Shown here piece after piece: positions 43,648 to 51,143 of a DNA stretch of 64,000 bases. Both the position numbers and the translations under genes were made by a program. Source of the stretch: CAYFYS01 sp965202905 (GTDB lineage Bacteria > Pseudomonadota > Alphaproteobacteria > MPNO01); assembly GCA_965202905.1 (NCBI GenBank), contig OZ241868.1, positions 62,001 to 126,000 on the forward strand, given 5' to 3'. How positions within the stretch are numbered: the first letter of the stretch is position 1; each line of letters opens with the position of its first letter. The notes under the pieces are model-generated. The model was not told the DNA's origin and did not search any database. It was given only the letters and a program-made list of their open reading frames with translations.

Positions 43648-46164
43648 GTGAGCTTCGCGCGCCTTGTCGCCCGCGCGGCGCCGCCGCCGGAGCGCGCCGG
43701 TTCGGGCGCGTTCGAGCCGGTCGCGACCGATGCCGGGGTCCTGGCGCGGCGGCAGCGGGCGTTGACGGACGCCTTCGGCTCCGCCGCGGCGCTGGACGCG
43801 CACGCCGAAGCGCTCGGTCTGGCCCCGGATGCCTGGCGCGCGCGCTTCCGCGACGCGCGTCTCGCCGGTCCGTTGCCCGACTGGGCGCGCGCCTTCGAGG
43901 CCCTCTTCGAGCGGATTCAGGATTCGGAGCGCCCGTTCGCCGAGTTCCGGCGCTGGGCCGGGGCGCAGGCTGCGGCGCGCTGGCCCGCCGGACTGCGGCG
44001 CGGACCGGACGCGCTCGACGGGCCGCTCGACTACCTCGCCCAGCGCTTCGGCGCCGCCCTCGAGCCGGTCCTGCATGTCGACGGCAAGCTCGGCCATCGC
44101 CCGTCCTGGCGCGAGCGGTTCCGGCGGCATCCCGCCCTAGGCTACGCGCTGGGCCGCATCGCCGCGGACTGGCTCGCCGATCTGGAGCGGATCGCCGCCG
44201 CCGCCGCCGCGGATCTGTCGCTCCTGTCGCGTGCGGTCTTCGGCGGCGCCGAGCCCGGCGCGCTGACCGCCATCGAACCCGGTCTCGGCGACCCGCATAA
44301 CGGCGGCCGTTCTGTCGCGATCCTCCGCTTCGAGGGCGGCCGCGTCGTCTATAAGCCGAAGGATCTGCGGATCGCCGCCGCGGTCGGCGAGATTGCCGCC
44401 CCGTTCGCCGGGGCCGGACTCGCGCCGCCGCAATTGATCGTCCGGGAGGGCTATGCCTGGGAGCCGGTATACGAGCCTCGCCCGGTCGCGGACCGGCGCG
44501 AGGCCGACGCCTTCTTCGCCGCGCTCGGCGGCTGGCTGGCGCTGCTTCAGGCGCTTGGCGCGACGGATTTCTGGTTCGACAACCTGATCGCCGAAGGCGC
44601 CGCGCCGCGCTTCATCGACTTCGAGACCGCGCTTCAGCCGCCGTTCGGCCGTTCGGCCGGCGACGAGGCGGCCGAACGGGCGGGGACGAGTCCCCTCGGG
44701 GTCGGCATCCTGCCGATGCTGATGCCGGCGCGCGACGGCGGGGACGCGATCGACATCGGCTGCCTGGCCCGGCCCGGCGAGCACCGCACGCCGCTCGACC
44801 GCCTCGACGGCGGCGGCGCCGTCACCTGGCATGAGGACCGTTTCGCGCCCCGTTACGCCGGCGGCGAGGCGGCGGATGCCGCCGATCATTTCGACGCCTT
44901 CGAGGAGGGCTATCTGCGCATCGCCCGCGCGCTCGCCGCGCCGGCGTCCTGGCGGCGCGTTTCGGACGCGCTCGGGCGGATCGCTGGCGCGCCGGTCCGC
45001 ATCATCCGAATCGACACCTGGACCTGCTACCGGCTGATCCGGCAGTCCTTCGCCCCCCGGCATCTCTCCGACGGCGCGTGGCGCGAGATCGCGCTGCACG
45101 CCGTGCTCCCGCGAAAGGACGACATGACCGGCGCGCTGCGCGAGGCCGCGGCGCGCGATTTGCGACGCGTCGACATCCCGCTCTTCCAGATGCCGGTCGA
45201 TTCCCGCGACCTGCTCGGCGTCGACGGCGAGCGGCGGCGCGATTTCTTCGACCGCGCGCCGGCCGCGGCGGTGCGGGGGCGGCTGCGCGCGCTCGCCCGG
45301 CTGGACGACGACGAGCGGCGCGCCTGGCTGCGCTCGGGCTTCAGCCTGCGCCCCGACAACCCGCCGCGCCGCCGCCCGGCGCCGCCGGGGCGGCCGCCGC
45401 CTGCCGGCGGGACCGCCGCTGCCGGCGATCTGCTCGCCTGGGCCGACGAGATCGCCTCGGACGTTTTGCGCCTTGCGGTCGCGGACGCGCATGGCCTGCC
45501 GACCTGGCTCGGACTCTATCACGATGTCTTCACCGGCTGGCGCATCGTCGGTCCGCTCGGGTTCGATGTTCTCTCCGGCCAGGCCGGGCTCGCGCGGGCG
45601 CTGCTGGATCTGGCCGGGTTGCTGGACCGCGGCGACCTCGCCGCGATTGCCCGCGAGGCTGCGGCCGGCGCGGGGCGCGCCTATCTCGACCGGCTGGCCG
45701 CGAACCTGTCGGCCGGGGCCGGCCACGCGGTCGGCGCCGGCGGGCTGGTCGCGACTTTGGCCGGGATCGCCGATTTGCGCCCGCTCGCGGCCGAAATCTG
45801 GCGGGCGGCGGCGGCGGCGGAGGTGTGGATGTATTCGGGCGGCGATTTCGTCTCGGGCCTGGCCGGCTGGACCGCTGCGGCCGCCGCGCTAGGCGAGCCG
45901 GCGCCGGACGGTAACGGGCGCGATCACGGGCGCGCGCGCGCCTATGCCCCCTCCGCCCTGCCGCGTCTCGCCCGCTGGCTGGACCCGGACGCCGCCGTCC
46001 CGCTCTGCGCCGGCGCCCGCGCGGCGGCCCGGCTGCGTGAAGACCGCGACCGCCACGGCAGTTGGTTCGCCGCCGGGTGGCTGGACGACCGGCACAACCT
46101 GTCGGGCATCGACGGCCTGCCGGCGCTGGCGGTCGCGTTCGCGCGGCTGGCGCGGCGCGCGTGA
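43648..46164 (+). CDS. LanM-family dehydratase with degenerate cyclase domain (PoyF-like role)
   Basis: 838 residues. The dehydratase half is complete in outline: GLGDPHNGGRSVAILRFEGG (214-222), VVYKPKDLR (235-241), DFWFDNLIAEGAAPRFIDFE (311-325) and DIPLFQMPVDSRDLL. It should phosphorylate and then eliminate Ser/Thr to give dehydro residues. The C-terminal 200 residues keep LanC-like helices (LPTWLGLYHDVFTGWRIVGP, then SGQAGLARALLDLA), but no Cys-His-Cys zinc ligands are seen: the region around GWLDDRHNLSGIDGLPALAV has none. It therefore probably dehydrates without making lanthionines. GTG 43648 lies 37 bases after the SagB stop. Confidence 0.88.
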   Translation: MSFARLVARAAPPPERAGSGAFEPVATDAGVLARRQRALTDAFGSAAALDAHAEALGLAPDAWRARFRDARLAGPLPDWARAFEALFERIQDSERPFAEFRRWAGAQAAARWPAGLRRGPDALDGPLDYLAQRFGAALEPVLHVDGKLGHRPSWRERFRRHPALGYALGRIAADWLADLERIAAAAAADLSLLSRAVFGGAEPGALTAIEPGLGDPHNGGRSVAILRFEGGRVVYKPKDLRIAAAVGEIAAPFAGAGLAPPQLIVREGYAWEPVYEPRPVADRREADAFFAALGGWLALLQALGATDFWFDNLIAEGAAPRFIDFETALQPPFGRSAGDEAAERAGTSPLGVGILPMLMPARDGGDAIDIGCLARPGEHRTPLDRLDGGGAVTWHEDRFAPRYAGGEAADAADHFDAFEEGYLRIARALAAPASWRRVSDALGRIAGAPVRIIRIDTWTCYRLIRQSFAPRHLSDGAWREIALHAVLPRKDDMTGALREAAARDLRRVDIPLFQMPVDSRDLLGVDGERRRDFFDRAPAAAVRGRLRALARLDDDERRAWLRSGFSLRPDNPPRRRPAPPGRPPPAGGTAAAGDLLAWADEIASDVLRLAVADAHGLPTWLGLYHDVFTGWRIVGPLGFDVLSGQAGLARALLDLAGLLDRGDLAAIAREAAAGAGRAYLDRLAANLSAGAGHAVGAGGLVATLAGIADLRPLAAEIWRAAAAAEVWMYSGGDFVSGLAGWTAAAAALGEPAPDGNGRDHGRARAYAPSALPRLARWLDPDAAVPLCAGARAAARLREDRDRHGSWFAAGWLDDRHNLSGIDGLPALAVAFARLARRA

Positions 46165-46469
46165 GCATGGCCGCCGGCGCGCGAAATTCCGGTAGCGCCT
46201 CACTTTGAAATCTGACCGACCTTGGCGGCAAATTCGGCGGAGGCGGTGTCGTCACCGGCAACGCTGCGCCGCATATAAGGTCGCTATGGATGTTGCTCCC
46301 GTGCTTCCCGGGAAGTTTCCTGCATTGTCGGGCTGATCGACGCGGCGGCGCCGAAGCCCGGCCCGCGCGGTCCCTACAAAAAGTGAGGCGTTACCGAAAT
46401 TCCTCTTGACCCGCCGCCGGAACAACCCCACCTTCTTCTCCATCTAACGTCGAACGAAGAGAGATGAGC
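46165..46469 (+). promoter_or_regulatory. Leader region of the precursor array, with the duplicated 5' segment (copy 1)
   Basis: 305 bases before the first precursor gene. Bases 46329-46469 are nearly identical to 46963-47100, including the tail of a short coding piece ending PKPGPRGPYKK (stop 46383-46385) and the GAGAGATGAGCATGG start region. The rest (46165-46328) holds no recognised gene; a promoter for the precursor genes is likely here. Confidence 0.5.
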
Positions 46470-46856
46470 ATGGAAACCATCTTCATGGGACCGAACGACA
46501 CCTTGCCGTTACAGATCGACAAGGTGATGGCCTTCTCGCGAGAGTACAGGGAGGATGCGGCTTTTCGCGCCCGGATCGATACCGGCGCGCGCGATGTGTT
46601 GATCGGGCGCGGCTTCGATGTGCCGTCCGCCGTCGATGTCCGGGTCGTGGCGAACGATGACGACACGTTCCATTTCGTTCTGCCGCCCGATCCCAATATC
46701 GATCTCGACGACGAAGCGCTTTCGGCGGTGGCCGGAGGCAAGTCGGCAAGCAGCGCCGGTTCGGCCGGTACGGCTGCCACCGCGAGCAGCGTGCCTTCGA
46801 CCGCGAGTTCTGCGTCCTCCGCCAGCAGCGCCGGCAGCGCCGGCTCTGTAGATTAG
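46470..46856 (+). CDS. NHLP-type RiPP precursor 1 (Ser/Ala/Gly core)
   Basis: 128 residues from ATG 46470; an in-frame ATG six bases earlier is too close to the ribosome site. The leader of about 90 residues is the nitrile-hydratase-alpha-like type: FSREYREDAAFRARIDTGAR, then DDDTFHFVLPPDPNIDLDDE and ALSAVAGG. The C39 peptidase should cut after GG. The 38-residue core starts KSASSAGSAGTAATASSVPS and consists only of Ser, Ala, Gly, Thr and a few other residues, with no Cys. A Val-Pro pair at core positions 18-19 divides it. Ser and Thr could be dehydrated or cyclised, and many residues epimerised. Confidence 0.88.
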   Translation: METIFMGPNDTLPLQIDKVMAFSREYREDAAFRARIDTGARDVLIGRGFDVPSAVDVRVVANDDDTFHFVLPPDPNIDLDDEALSAVAGGKSASSAGSAGTAATASSVPSTASSASSASSAGSAGSVD

Positions 46857-46885
46857 GCGCGCTGGGCGGATCGAGGAGGACGACG

Positions 46886-47020
46886 ATGAACATCAAGGAC
46901 CGTCTGAAGCCCGGGAATGTCGAGAAATACCGCGGCAAGTGGGAGGCCTTCGAGGCGCGCGGCGGGCTGATCGACGCGGCGGCGCCGAAGCCCGGCCCGC
47001 GCGGTCCCTACAAAAAGTGA
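46886..47020 (+). pseudogene. Truncated NHLP precursor relic (44 residues)
   Basis: Encodes MNIKDRLKPGNVEKYRGKWE then AFEARGG, which matches the first 27 residues of the precursor at 48556. It then changes abruptly to LIDAAAPKPGPRGPYKK and a stop. The joint at 46963 is exactly where the sequence becomes identical to the segment at 46329. It is the recombination junction of a tandem duplication. GAGGAGG lies upstream, so a short leader-like peptide may still be made. Confidence 0.75.
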
Positions 47021-47100
47021 GGCGCTACCGAAATTCCTCTTGACTCGCCGCCGAAACAACCCCATCCTATCCACTTAACACCGAACGAGGAGAGATGAGC

Positions 47101-47490
47101 ATGGAAACCATCTTCATGGGACCGGACGACACCTCGCCGTTACAACAGATCGACAAGGTGATGGCTTTCTCGCGAGAATACAGGGAGGATGCGGCTTTTC
47201 GCGCCCGGATCGATACCGGCGCGCGCGATGTGTTGATCGAGCGCGGCTTCAATGTGCCGTCCGCCGTCGATGTCCGGATCGTGGCGAACGATGACGACAC
47301 GTTCCATTTCATTCTGCCGCCCGATCCCAATATCGAACTCGACGACGAAGCGCTTTCGGCGGTGGCCGGAGGCAAGTCGGCAAGCAGCGCCGGTTCGGCC
47401 GGTTCGGCCGGCACCGCGAGCAGCATACCTTCGACCTTCGGTTCCGCATCCTCCGCCAGCAGCGCCGGCAGCGCCGGCTCTGTAGATTAG
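47101..47490 (+). CDS. NHLP-type RiPP precursor 2 (Ser/Ala/Gly core)
   Basis: 129 residues from ATG 47101, with GAGGAG 8 bases upstream; the ATG at 47095 is only two bases from it. A near-duplicate of precursor 1, with its leader differing at a handful of positions (e.g. an added Gln in LQQIDK). The leader ends ALSAVAGG. The core again has 38 residues, starts KSASSAGSAGSAGTASSIPS, contains Phe and Gly after the Ile-Pro pair, and ends with the same SSAGSAGSVD. Core differences are concentrated in the middle, which suggests diversification after duplication. Confidence 0.88.
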   Translation: METIFMGPDDTSPLQQIDKVMAFSREYREDAAFRARIDTGARDVLIERGFNVPSAVDVRIVANDDDTFHFILPPDPNIELDDEALSAVAGGKSASSAGSAGSAGTASSIPSTFGSASSASSAGSAGSVD

Positions 47491-47519
47491 GTGCGCCGGG
47501 CGGATCGAGGAGAACGTCG

Positions 47520-47900
47520 ATGATGAACATCCAGGACCAGCTGACGCCCGAGAACATCGAGGAATACCGCGGCAAGTGGGAGGCCGCCGAGGCGCTCAGC
47601 GAGCGGTGTCGCACCGATTCGTCGCTGCGCGACCGGCTCGACGGCGGCGACGTGTCGGATGCGCTGACCGAGCTCGGCCTCGTCCTGCCCCCCGGCATCA
47701 AGGCCCGGATCGTCGCCGACACGCCCGATACGGTGCATTTCATCATGCCTCCCAATCCCAATATCGACCTGTCGGACGAGGCGCTCTCCTCGGTCGCCGG
47801 CGGCTGCAGTGCGTCCCCCCTCTTCACCAGCCTCGGCGGCAAGACGGCGGGGGATTCGTGCTGCCTTGCTCACCCAGGAGTTACTACACCAAACCCGTGA
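47520..47900 (+). CDS. NHLP-type RiPP precursor 3 (Cys-containing core)
   Basis: 126 residues. The leader has ENIEEYRGKWEAAEALSERC, DSSLRDRLDGGDVSDALTEL, then DTVHFIMPPNPNIDLSDEAL and SSVAGG. The core is 31 residues: CSASPLFTSLGGKTAGDSCC followed by LAHPGVTTPNP. It has three Cys that could become thiazol(in)es or crosslinks. The core differs completely from precursors 1 and 2 but shares GGKTAGDSC and the TTPNP end with precursor 4. GAGGAGA lies 6-7 bases before ATG 47520. The 125 bases after the stop contain a relic (DEPPGGGKYVGRSS) of another leader-core junction. Confidence 0.88.
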   Translation: MMNIQDQLTPENIEEYRGKWEAAEALSERCRTDSSLRDRLDGGDVSDALTELGLVLPPGIKARIVADTPDTVHFIMPPNPNIDLSDEALSSVAGGCSASPLFTSLGGKTAGDSCCLAHPGVTTPNP

Positions 47901-48026
47901 CGGACGAGCCTCCCGGCGGCGGCAAGTATGTCGGGCGATCGTCGGCTCGGCGGGCGCTGCCGGCATAGCTGGCCGTCCGAGGGTGGTAGCGTAAATCTGC
48001 ATTTTAACCAAGGAAGGAGAACAACG

Positions 48027-48401
48027 ATGATGGTGAACATCCAGGAGCATCTGACGCCCGAGAACATCGAGAAATCCCGCGGCAAGTGGGAGGCCGCCGA
48101 GGCGCTCAGCGAGCGGTGTCGCACCGATTCGTCGCTGCGCGACCGGCTCGACGACGGCGACGTGTCGGATGCGCTGACCGAGCTCGGCATCGTCCTGCCC
48201 CCTGGCATCGGAGCCCGGATCGTCGCCGACACGCCCGATACGGTGCATTTCGTCATGCCTCCCAACCCCAATGTCGACCTGTCGGACGAGGTGCTCTCCT
48301 CGGTCGCCGGTGGCTGCAGTTACGGCGTCGGCGGCAAGACGGCGGGGGATTCGTGCTCGATCTGGCCTGATCACCCAGGAATTACTACACCAAATCCGTG
48401 A
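48027..48401 (+). CDS. NHLP-type RiPP precursor 4 (Cys-containing core)
   Basis: 124 residues. The leader is almost identical to that of precursor 3 (GKWEAAEALSERCRTDSSLR, then LGIVLPPGIGARIVADTPDT) and ends LSSVAGG. The core is 28 residues: CSYGVGGKTAGDSCSIWPDH followed by PGITTPNP, with two Cys. The shared GGKTAGDSC and TTPNP blocks flank variable stretches, so this pair arose by duplication (about 501-507 bases apart) followed by core change. AAGGAAGGAG lies upstream of ATG 48027. Confidence 0.88.
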   Translation: MMVNIQEHLTPENIEKSRGKWEAAEALSERCRTDSSLRDRLDDGDVSDALTELGIVLPPGIGARIVADTPDTVHFVMPPNPNVDLSDEVLSSVAGGCSYGVGGKTAGDSCSIWPDHPGITTPNP

Positions 48402-48506
48402 CGGACGAGCCTCCCGGCGGCGGCAAGTATGTCGGGCGATCGTCGCGGTGCGGCGAGTGCTGGCATAGCTTGCCGTCCGCAGGGTGGTAGCGTAAATCTG
48501 CAAGTC

Positions 48507-48528
48507 GCTAACTGGCAGGCTTGTTAGC
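48507..48528 (+). promoter_or_regulatory. Inverted repeat upstream of precursor 5
   Basis: GCTAAC (48507-48512) and GTTAGC (48523-48528) form a perfect 6-bp inverted repeat with a 10-base spacer, followed by a further GTTAAC at 48534-48539. It lies 28 bases before the precursor 5 start in an A/T-richer stretch not shared with the other precursor upstream regions. It could be an operator or a small RNA hairpin. Confidence 0.4.
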
Positions 48529-48555
48529 CAACTGTTAACCCTAAGGAGAACGACG

Positions 48556-48954
48556 ATGAACATCCAGGACCATCTGACGCCTGAGAACGTCGAGAAATAC
48601 CGCGGCAACTGGGAGGCCTTCGAGGCGCTCGGTGAGCGGTACCGCGCCGATTCGGCGTTGCGCGACCGGCTCGACGGCGGCGACGTATCGGACGCGCTGA
48701 CCGAGCTCGGCCTCGTCCTGCCCCCCGACATCGAGGCCCGGATCGTCGCCGACACGTCCGACAGGATGCATATCGTCCTGCCCCCCGATCCCAATACCAA
48801 CCTGTCGGACGAGATGCTCTCCGCGGTCGCCGGCGGCGGCAAGACGGCGGGCTCGGCGGGCACCGTCGGCACGGCGGGGTCGGTGGCGTGCTCGACCATC
48901 CCCTCATCGGCGAGTTCCGCCGGCACCGCCGGCAGCGCCGGCACCGCCGCCTAG
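48556..48954 (+). CDS. NHLP-type RiPP precursor 5 (Ser/Ala/Gly core with one Cys)
   Basis: 132 residues. The leader resembles precursors 3 and 4 (ENVEKYRGNWEAFEALGERY, then DSALRDRLDGGDVSDALTEL) but the core is of the other class: 38 residues starting GKTAGSAGTVGTAGSVACST, an Ile-Pro pair at positions 21-22, then SSASSAGTAGSAGTAA. It contains one Cys (position 18) and many Gly-Ser/Thr-Ala steps. It combines the leader type of one family with the core type of the other. AAGGAG lies 8 bases before ATG 48556. Confidence 0.88.
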   Translation: MNIQDHLTPENVEKYRGNWEAFEALGERYRADSALRDRLDGGDVSDALTELGLVLPPDIEARIVADTSDRMHIVLPPDPNTNLSDEMLSAVAGGGKTAGSAGTVGTAGSVACSTIPSSASSAGTAGSAGTAA

Positions 48955-48985
48955 GCGGCTACGGATCAACCAGGGAGCCTTCGAA

Positions 48986-49360
48986 ATGCATACGTCAATC
49001 GAAACCAGCTCGATCATGGATAATCTGGTCAACCGGATGGTGATGGATGTCGTCGACGACGACAAGTTCCGGGCACAGCTCGAGACTGACACGCGTCAAG
49101 CCTTCGTCGACAGGGGCGTGCATGTGGCGTCGGACCTCGAGTTTCAGGTTCACACCAACACCGACGATACGTTCTGGTTCGTGTTCCCGCCGGACCCGAA
49201 TGTCGATCTTTCGGATGAAGCCTTGAGCGCGGTGGCGGGCGGCAAGTCGGCAAGCAGCGGCGGGAGCGCCGGGAGCGCGTCCACGGCCGGCTGTTTGCCG
49301 AGCTGCGCGAGCAGCGCCGGCAGCGCCTCGACCGCAAGCTCGGCCGCGTCGGCCAGCTGA
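48986..49360 (+). CDS. NHLP-type RiPP precursor 6 (Ser/Ala/Gly core with two Cys)
   Basis: 124 residues. The leader is the most divergent: IMDNLVNRMVMDVVDDDKFR, then DTFWFVFPPDPNVDLSDEAL and SAVAGG. The core is again 38 residues, starting KSASSGGSAGSASTAGCLPS with Leu-Pro at positions 18-19, and Cys at 17 and 21 on either side. The two Cys suit azole formation or a ring. CAGGGAG lies 10 bases before ATG 48986. Confidence 0.88.
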   Translation: MHTSIETSSIMDNLVNRMVMDVVDDDKFRAQLETDTRQAFVDRGVHVASDLEFQVHTNTDDTFWFVFPPDPNVDLSDEALSAVAGGKSASSGGSAGSASTAGCLPSCASSAGSASTASSAASAS

Positions 49361-49381
49361 GGGTAGCGAGGACAGGGTAAC

Positions 49382-49627
49382 ATGAGTACTTTCGACGAGC
49401 GGCTTCAGGCTCTGACGCCGGAGACAATCGAACGTAATCAGCAGATCTATGCTGATGTCGTCGCCAAATATTACGGTGATCCCGACTTCAAGGCAGCGGT
49501 CGATGCGGATCCGACCGCCACGATCAAGGCCGAGGGGCTGGAAGTGCCGGACGGCGCCGAAGTCAAGCTGTTGTTCAACACCGACACGCTGCTCCATATC
49601 GTCCTACCCGCGCCGCCCAAGGAGTAG
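49382..49627 (+). CDS. NHLP leader-like protein without core (precursor paralogue 7)
   Basis: 81 residues. Clearly of the same family: QALTPETIERNQQIYADVVA, then YYGDPDFKAAVDADPTATIK, EGLEVPDGAEVKLLFNTDTL and LHIVLPAPPKE. It stops where the other leaders continue to LSDEALSAVAGG, so it has neither cleavage site nor core. It may be a free leader that binds or activates the modifying enzymes, or a decayed precursor. The clean stop and good ribosome site (GAGGACAGGG) favour expression. It is followed 19 bases later by the TolC-like gene. Confidence 0.85.
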   Translation: MSTFDERLQALTPETIERNQQIYADVVAKYYGDPDFKAAVDADPTATIKAEGLEVPDGAEVKLLFNTDTLLHIVLPAPPKE

Positions 49628-49646
49628 CGGAGGACGGGCGCGGCCG

Positions 49647-51143
49647 TTGCCGGGCCGGGTTGCTGCGGCGCTGCTGATTTCAGCCGCGCTCGCAGCTCCC
49701 CCCGCCTCCGCGTTCACGCTTCGAGAGGCGATGGCCGAAGCGGCGCGCTCCAACCCCACGTTGCAGGCCGCACGCGAAGCCGCGCGCGCTGGCCATGAAG
49801 GCATAAGCACCGCGCTTTCGGAATGGTTCCCGACGATCTCGGCCGAGGCCGTGGGTTCGGGCGGGGTGGAGCGCGCCAACAGGGTGGAGCGCACCAGATC
49901 TTCTTCCTCGAGCGCGCAGGCCGATTTCCCCGATAATCTCTCCGAGGAAAGTCGGAACCTGGCATCCTTTATCCTCGATTCAGCGCGGGCCTTTTTCCCC
50001 GATTTACCCGAGACCACGACCACGCGGTCGAACCGACAGTCGCTCGACCTGACCTACAGCCATAATTTGTATCGGAGCGGCGGCAGCACGGCGCGGCTTC
50101 GCCAGGCGACTCGCGCGGTGCGGGGCAGCCACGCGCGAGTCGAGGATATCGAGCAGTCGGTCTTTCTGAGCGTCGCGACCGTTTATCTCGATGTGGTCCG
50201 GGCGATGCGGGTGGTGGCGCTGCGCCGGGAGTCGCTCGCGTTCTTCGAGCAGCGCGTGAGCGAGACCGAGGCGCTGTTCCGGGTCCAGGACCGCACCGAG
50301 GCGGATGTCGCGCAGGCGCGCGCCGAGCGCGAGGCGGCGGTCGCCGACGTGGCGGCGGCGCGCGCCGATTTGGAAGTTCAGAGATCGCTGTTCCTGTCGC
50401 GGGTCGGCGTTGCGCCGCGCGATCTGCTCGCGGTCGGCGAGCCGTCGAACCTTCCGGAGTCGCTGGACGCGGCGCGTGAGCGGGCCGAGGCCGACAGGCC
50501 GACGGTTCGGGCGGCCCAACATGCGGCGGGCGCGGCCCGACACGCGGTGGAGCTGGCGCGGTCCGCTTTCGGACCGAGCGTCGATCTGCGCGCCCAGGCT
50601 GGGATCGGGCGGGATTGGATGGGCAGTTCGCTCGGTTCGAGCAGGACCGTGACCAATCAGGCGGCGGTCTTGCTCAGCCTGCGGATGCCGCTCTATCAGG
50701 CGGGCGGCGCCAAGGCGCGGCTGCGGCAGGCGCAGCGCCGGCTCGCCCAGAGCTGGGAGGAGTTGACTGCGGCCAGGCGCGAGGCGGCGCAACGCACGAC
50801 CGCCGCATGGCGCCGGCTGGAAGCCGCGAGACAGCGGCGGGCGGCGCTCGCGGTCGCCGTCGAGGCGTCGCAAACCGCGCTCGACGGAATCCGCCGCGAG
50901 TCCCAGATCGGTGAGCGCACGGTCCGGGAAATACTGGATGCCGAGCGCGTCCTGATCGGACAACGGGTCCGGGAGTTGACGGCGCGGCGCGACAGCGTCG
51001 TCGAGGCCTATCGGCTGCTCGATGCGGTCGGCGCGCTCACCGCGCGCCGACTCGGCATCGACGACGTTCCGGACCTTGCCGGCGAAGCCCGCGAGACCGC
51101 GCGTGGCGCCTGGCTGCCGCTCTGGGGTGGCGGCGGCCGTTAA
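49647..51143 (+). CDS. TolC-family outer-membrane efflux protein
   Basis: 498 residues from TTG 49647. A signal peptide (LPGRVAAALLISAALAAPPA, then SAF) is followed by two TolC-type repeats: TLREAMAEAARSNPTLQAAR, DLTYSHNLYRSGGSTARLRQ, and later LSLRMPLYQAGGAKARLRQA with QIGERTVREILDAERVLIGQ near the end. It forms the outer-membrane duct that would work with the HlyD-like adaptor and NHLM transporters. No ATG fits ahead of the signal peptide; GGAGG lies 13 bases before TTG, so the start is tentative. It is the last gene of the precursor operon. Confidence 0.85.
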   Translation: MPGRVAAALLISAALAAPPASAFTLREAMAEAARSNPTLQAAREAARAGHEGISTALSEWFPTISAEAVGSGGVERANRVERTRSSSSSAQADFPDNLSEESRNLASFILDSARAFFPDLPETTTTRSNRQSLDLTYSHNLYRSGGSTARLRQATRAVRGSHARVEDIEQSVFLSVATVYLDVVRAMRVVALRRESLAFFEQRVSETEALFRVQDRTEADVAQARAEREAAVADVAAARADLEVQRSLFLSRVGVAPRDLLAVGEPSNLPESLDAARERAEADRPTVRAAQHAAGAARHAVELARSAFGPSVDLRAQAGIGRDWMGSSLGSSRTVTNQAAVLLSLRMPLYQAGGAKARLRQAQRRLAQSWEELTAARREAAQRTTAAWRRLEAARQRRAALAVAVEASQTALDGIRRESQIGERTVREILDAERVLIGQRVRELTARRDSVVEAYRLLDAVGALTARRLGIDDVPDLAGEARETARGAWLPLWGGGGR

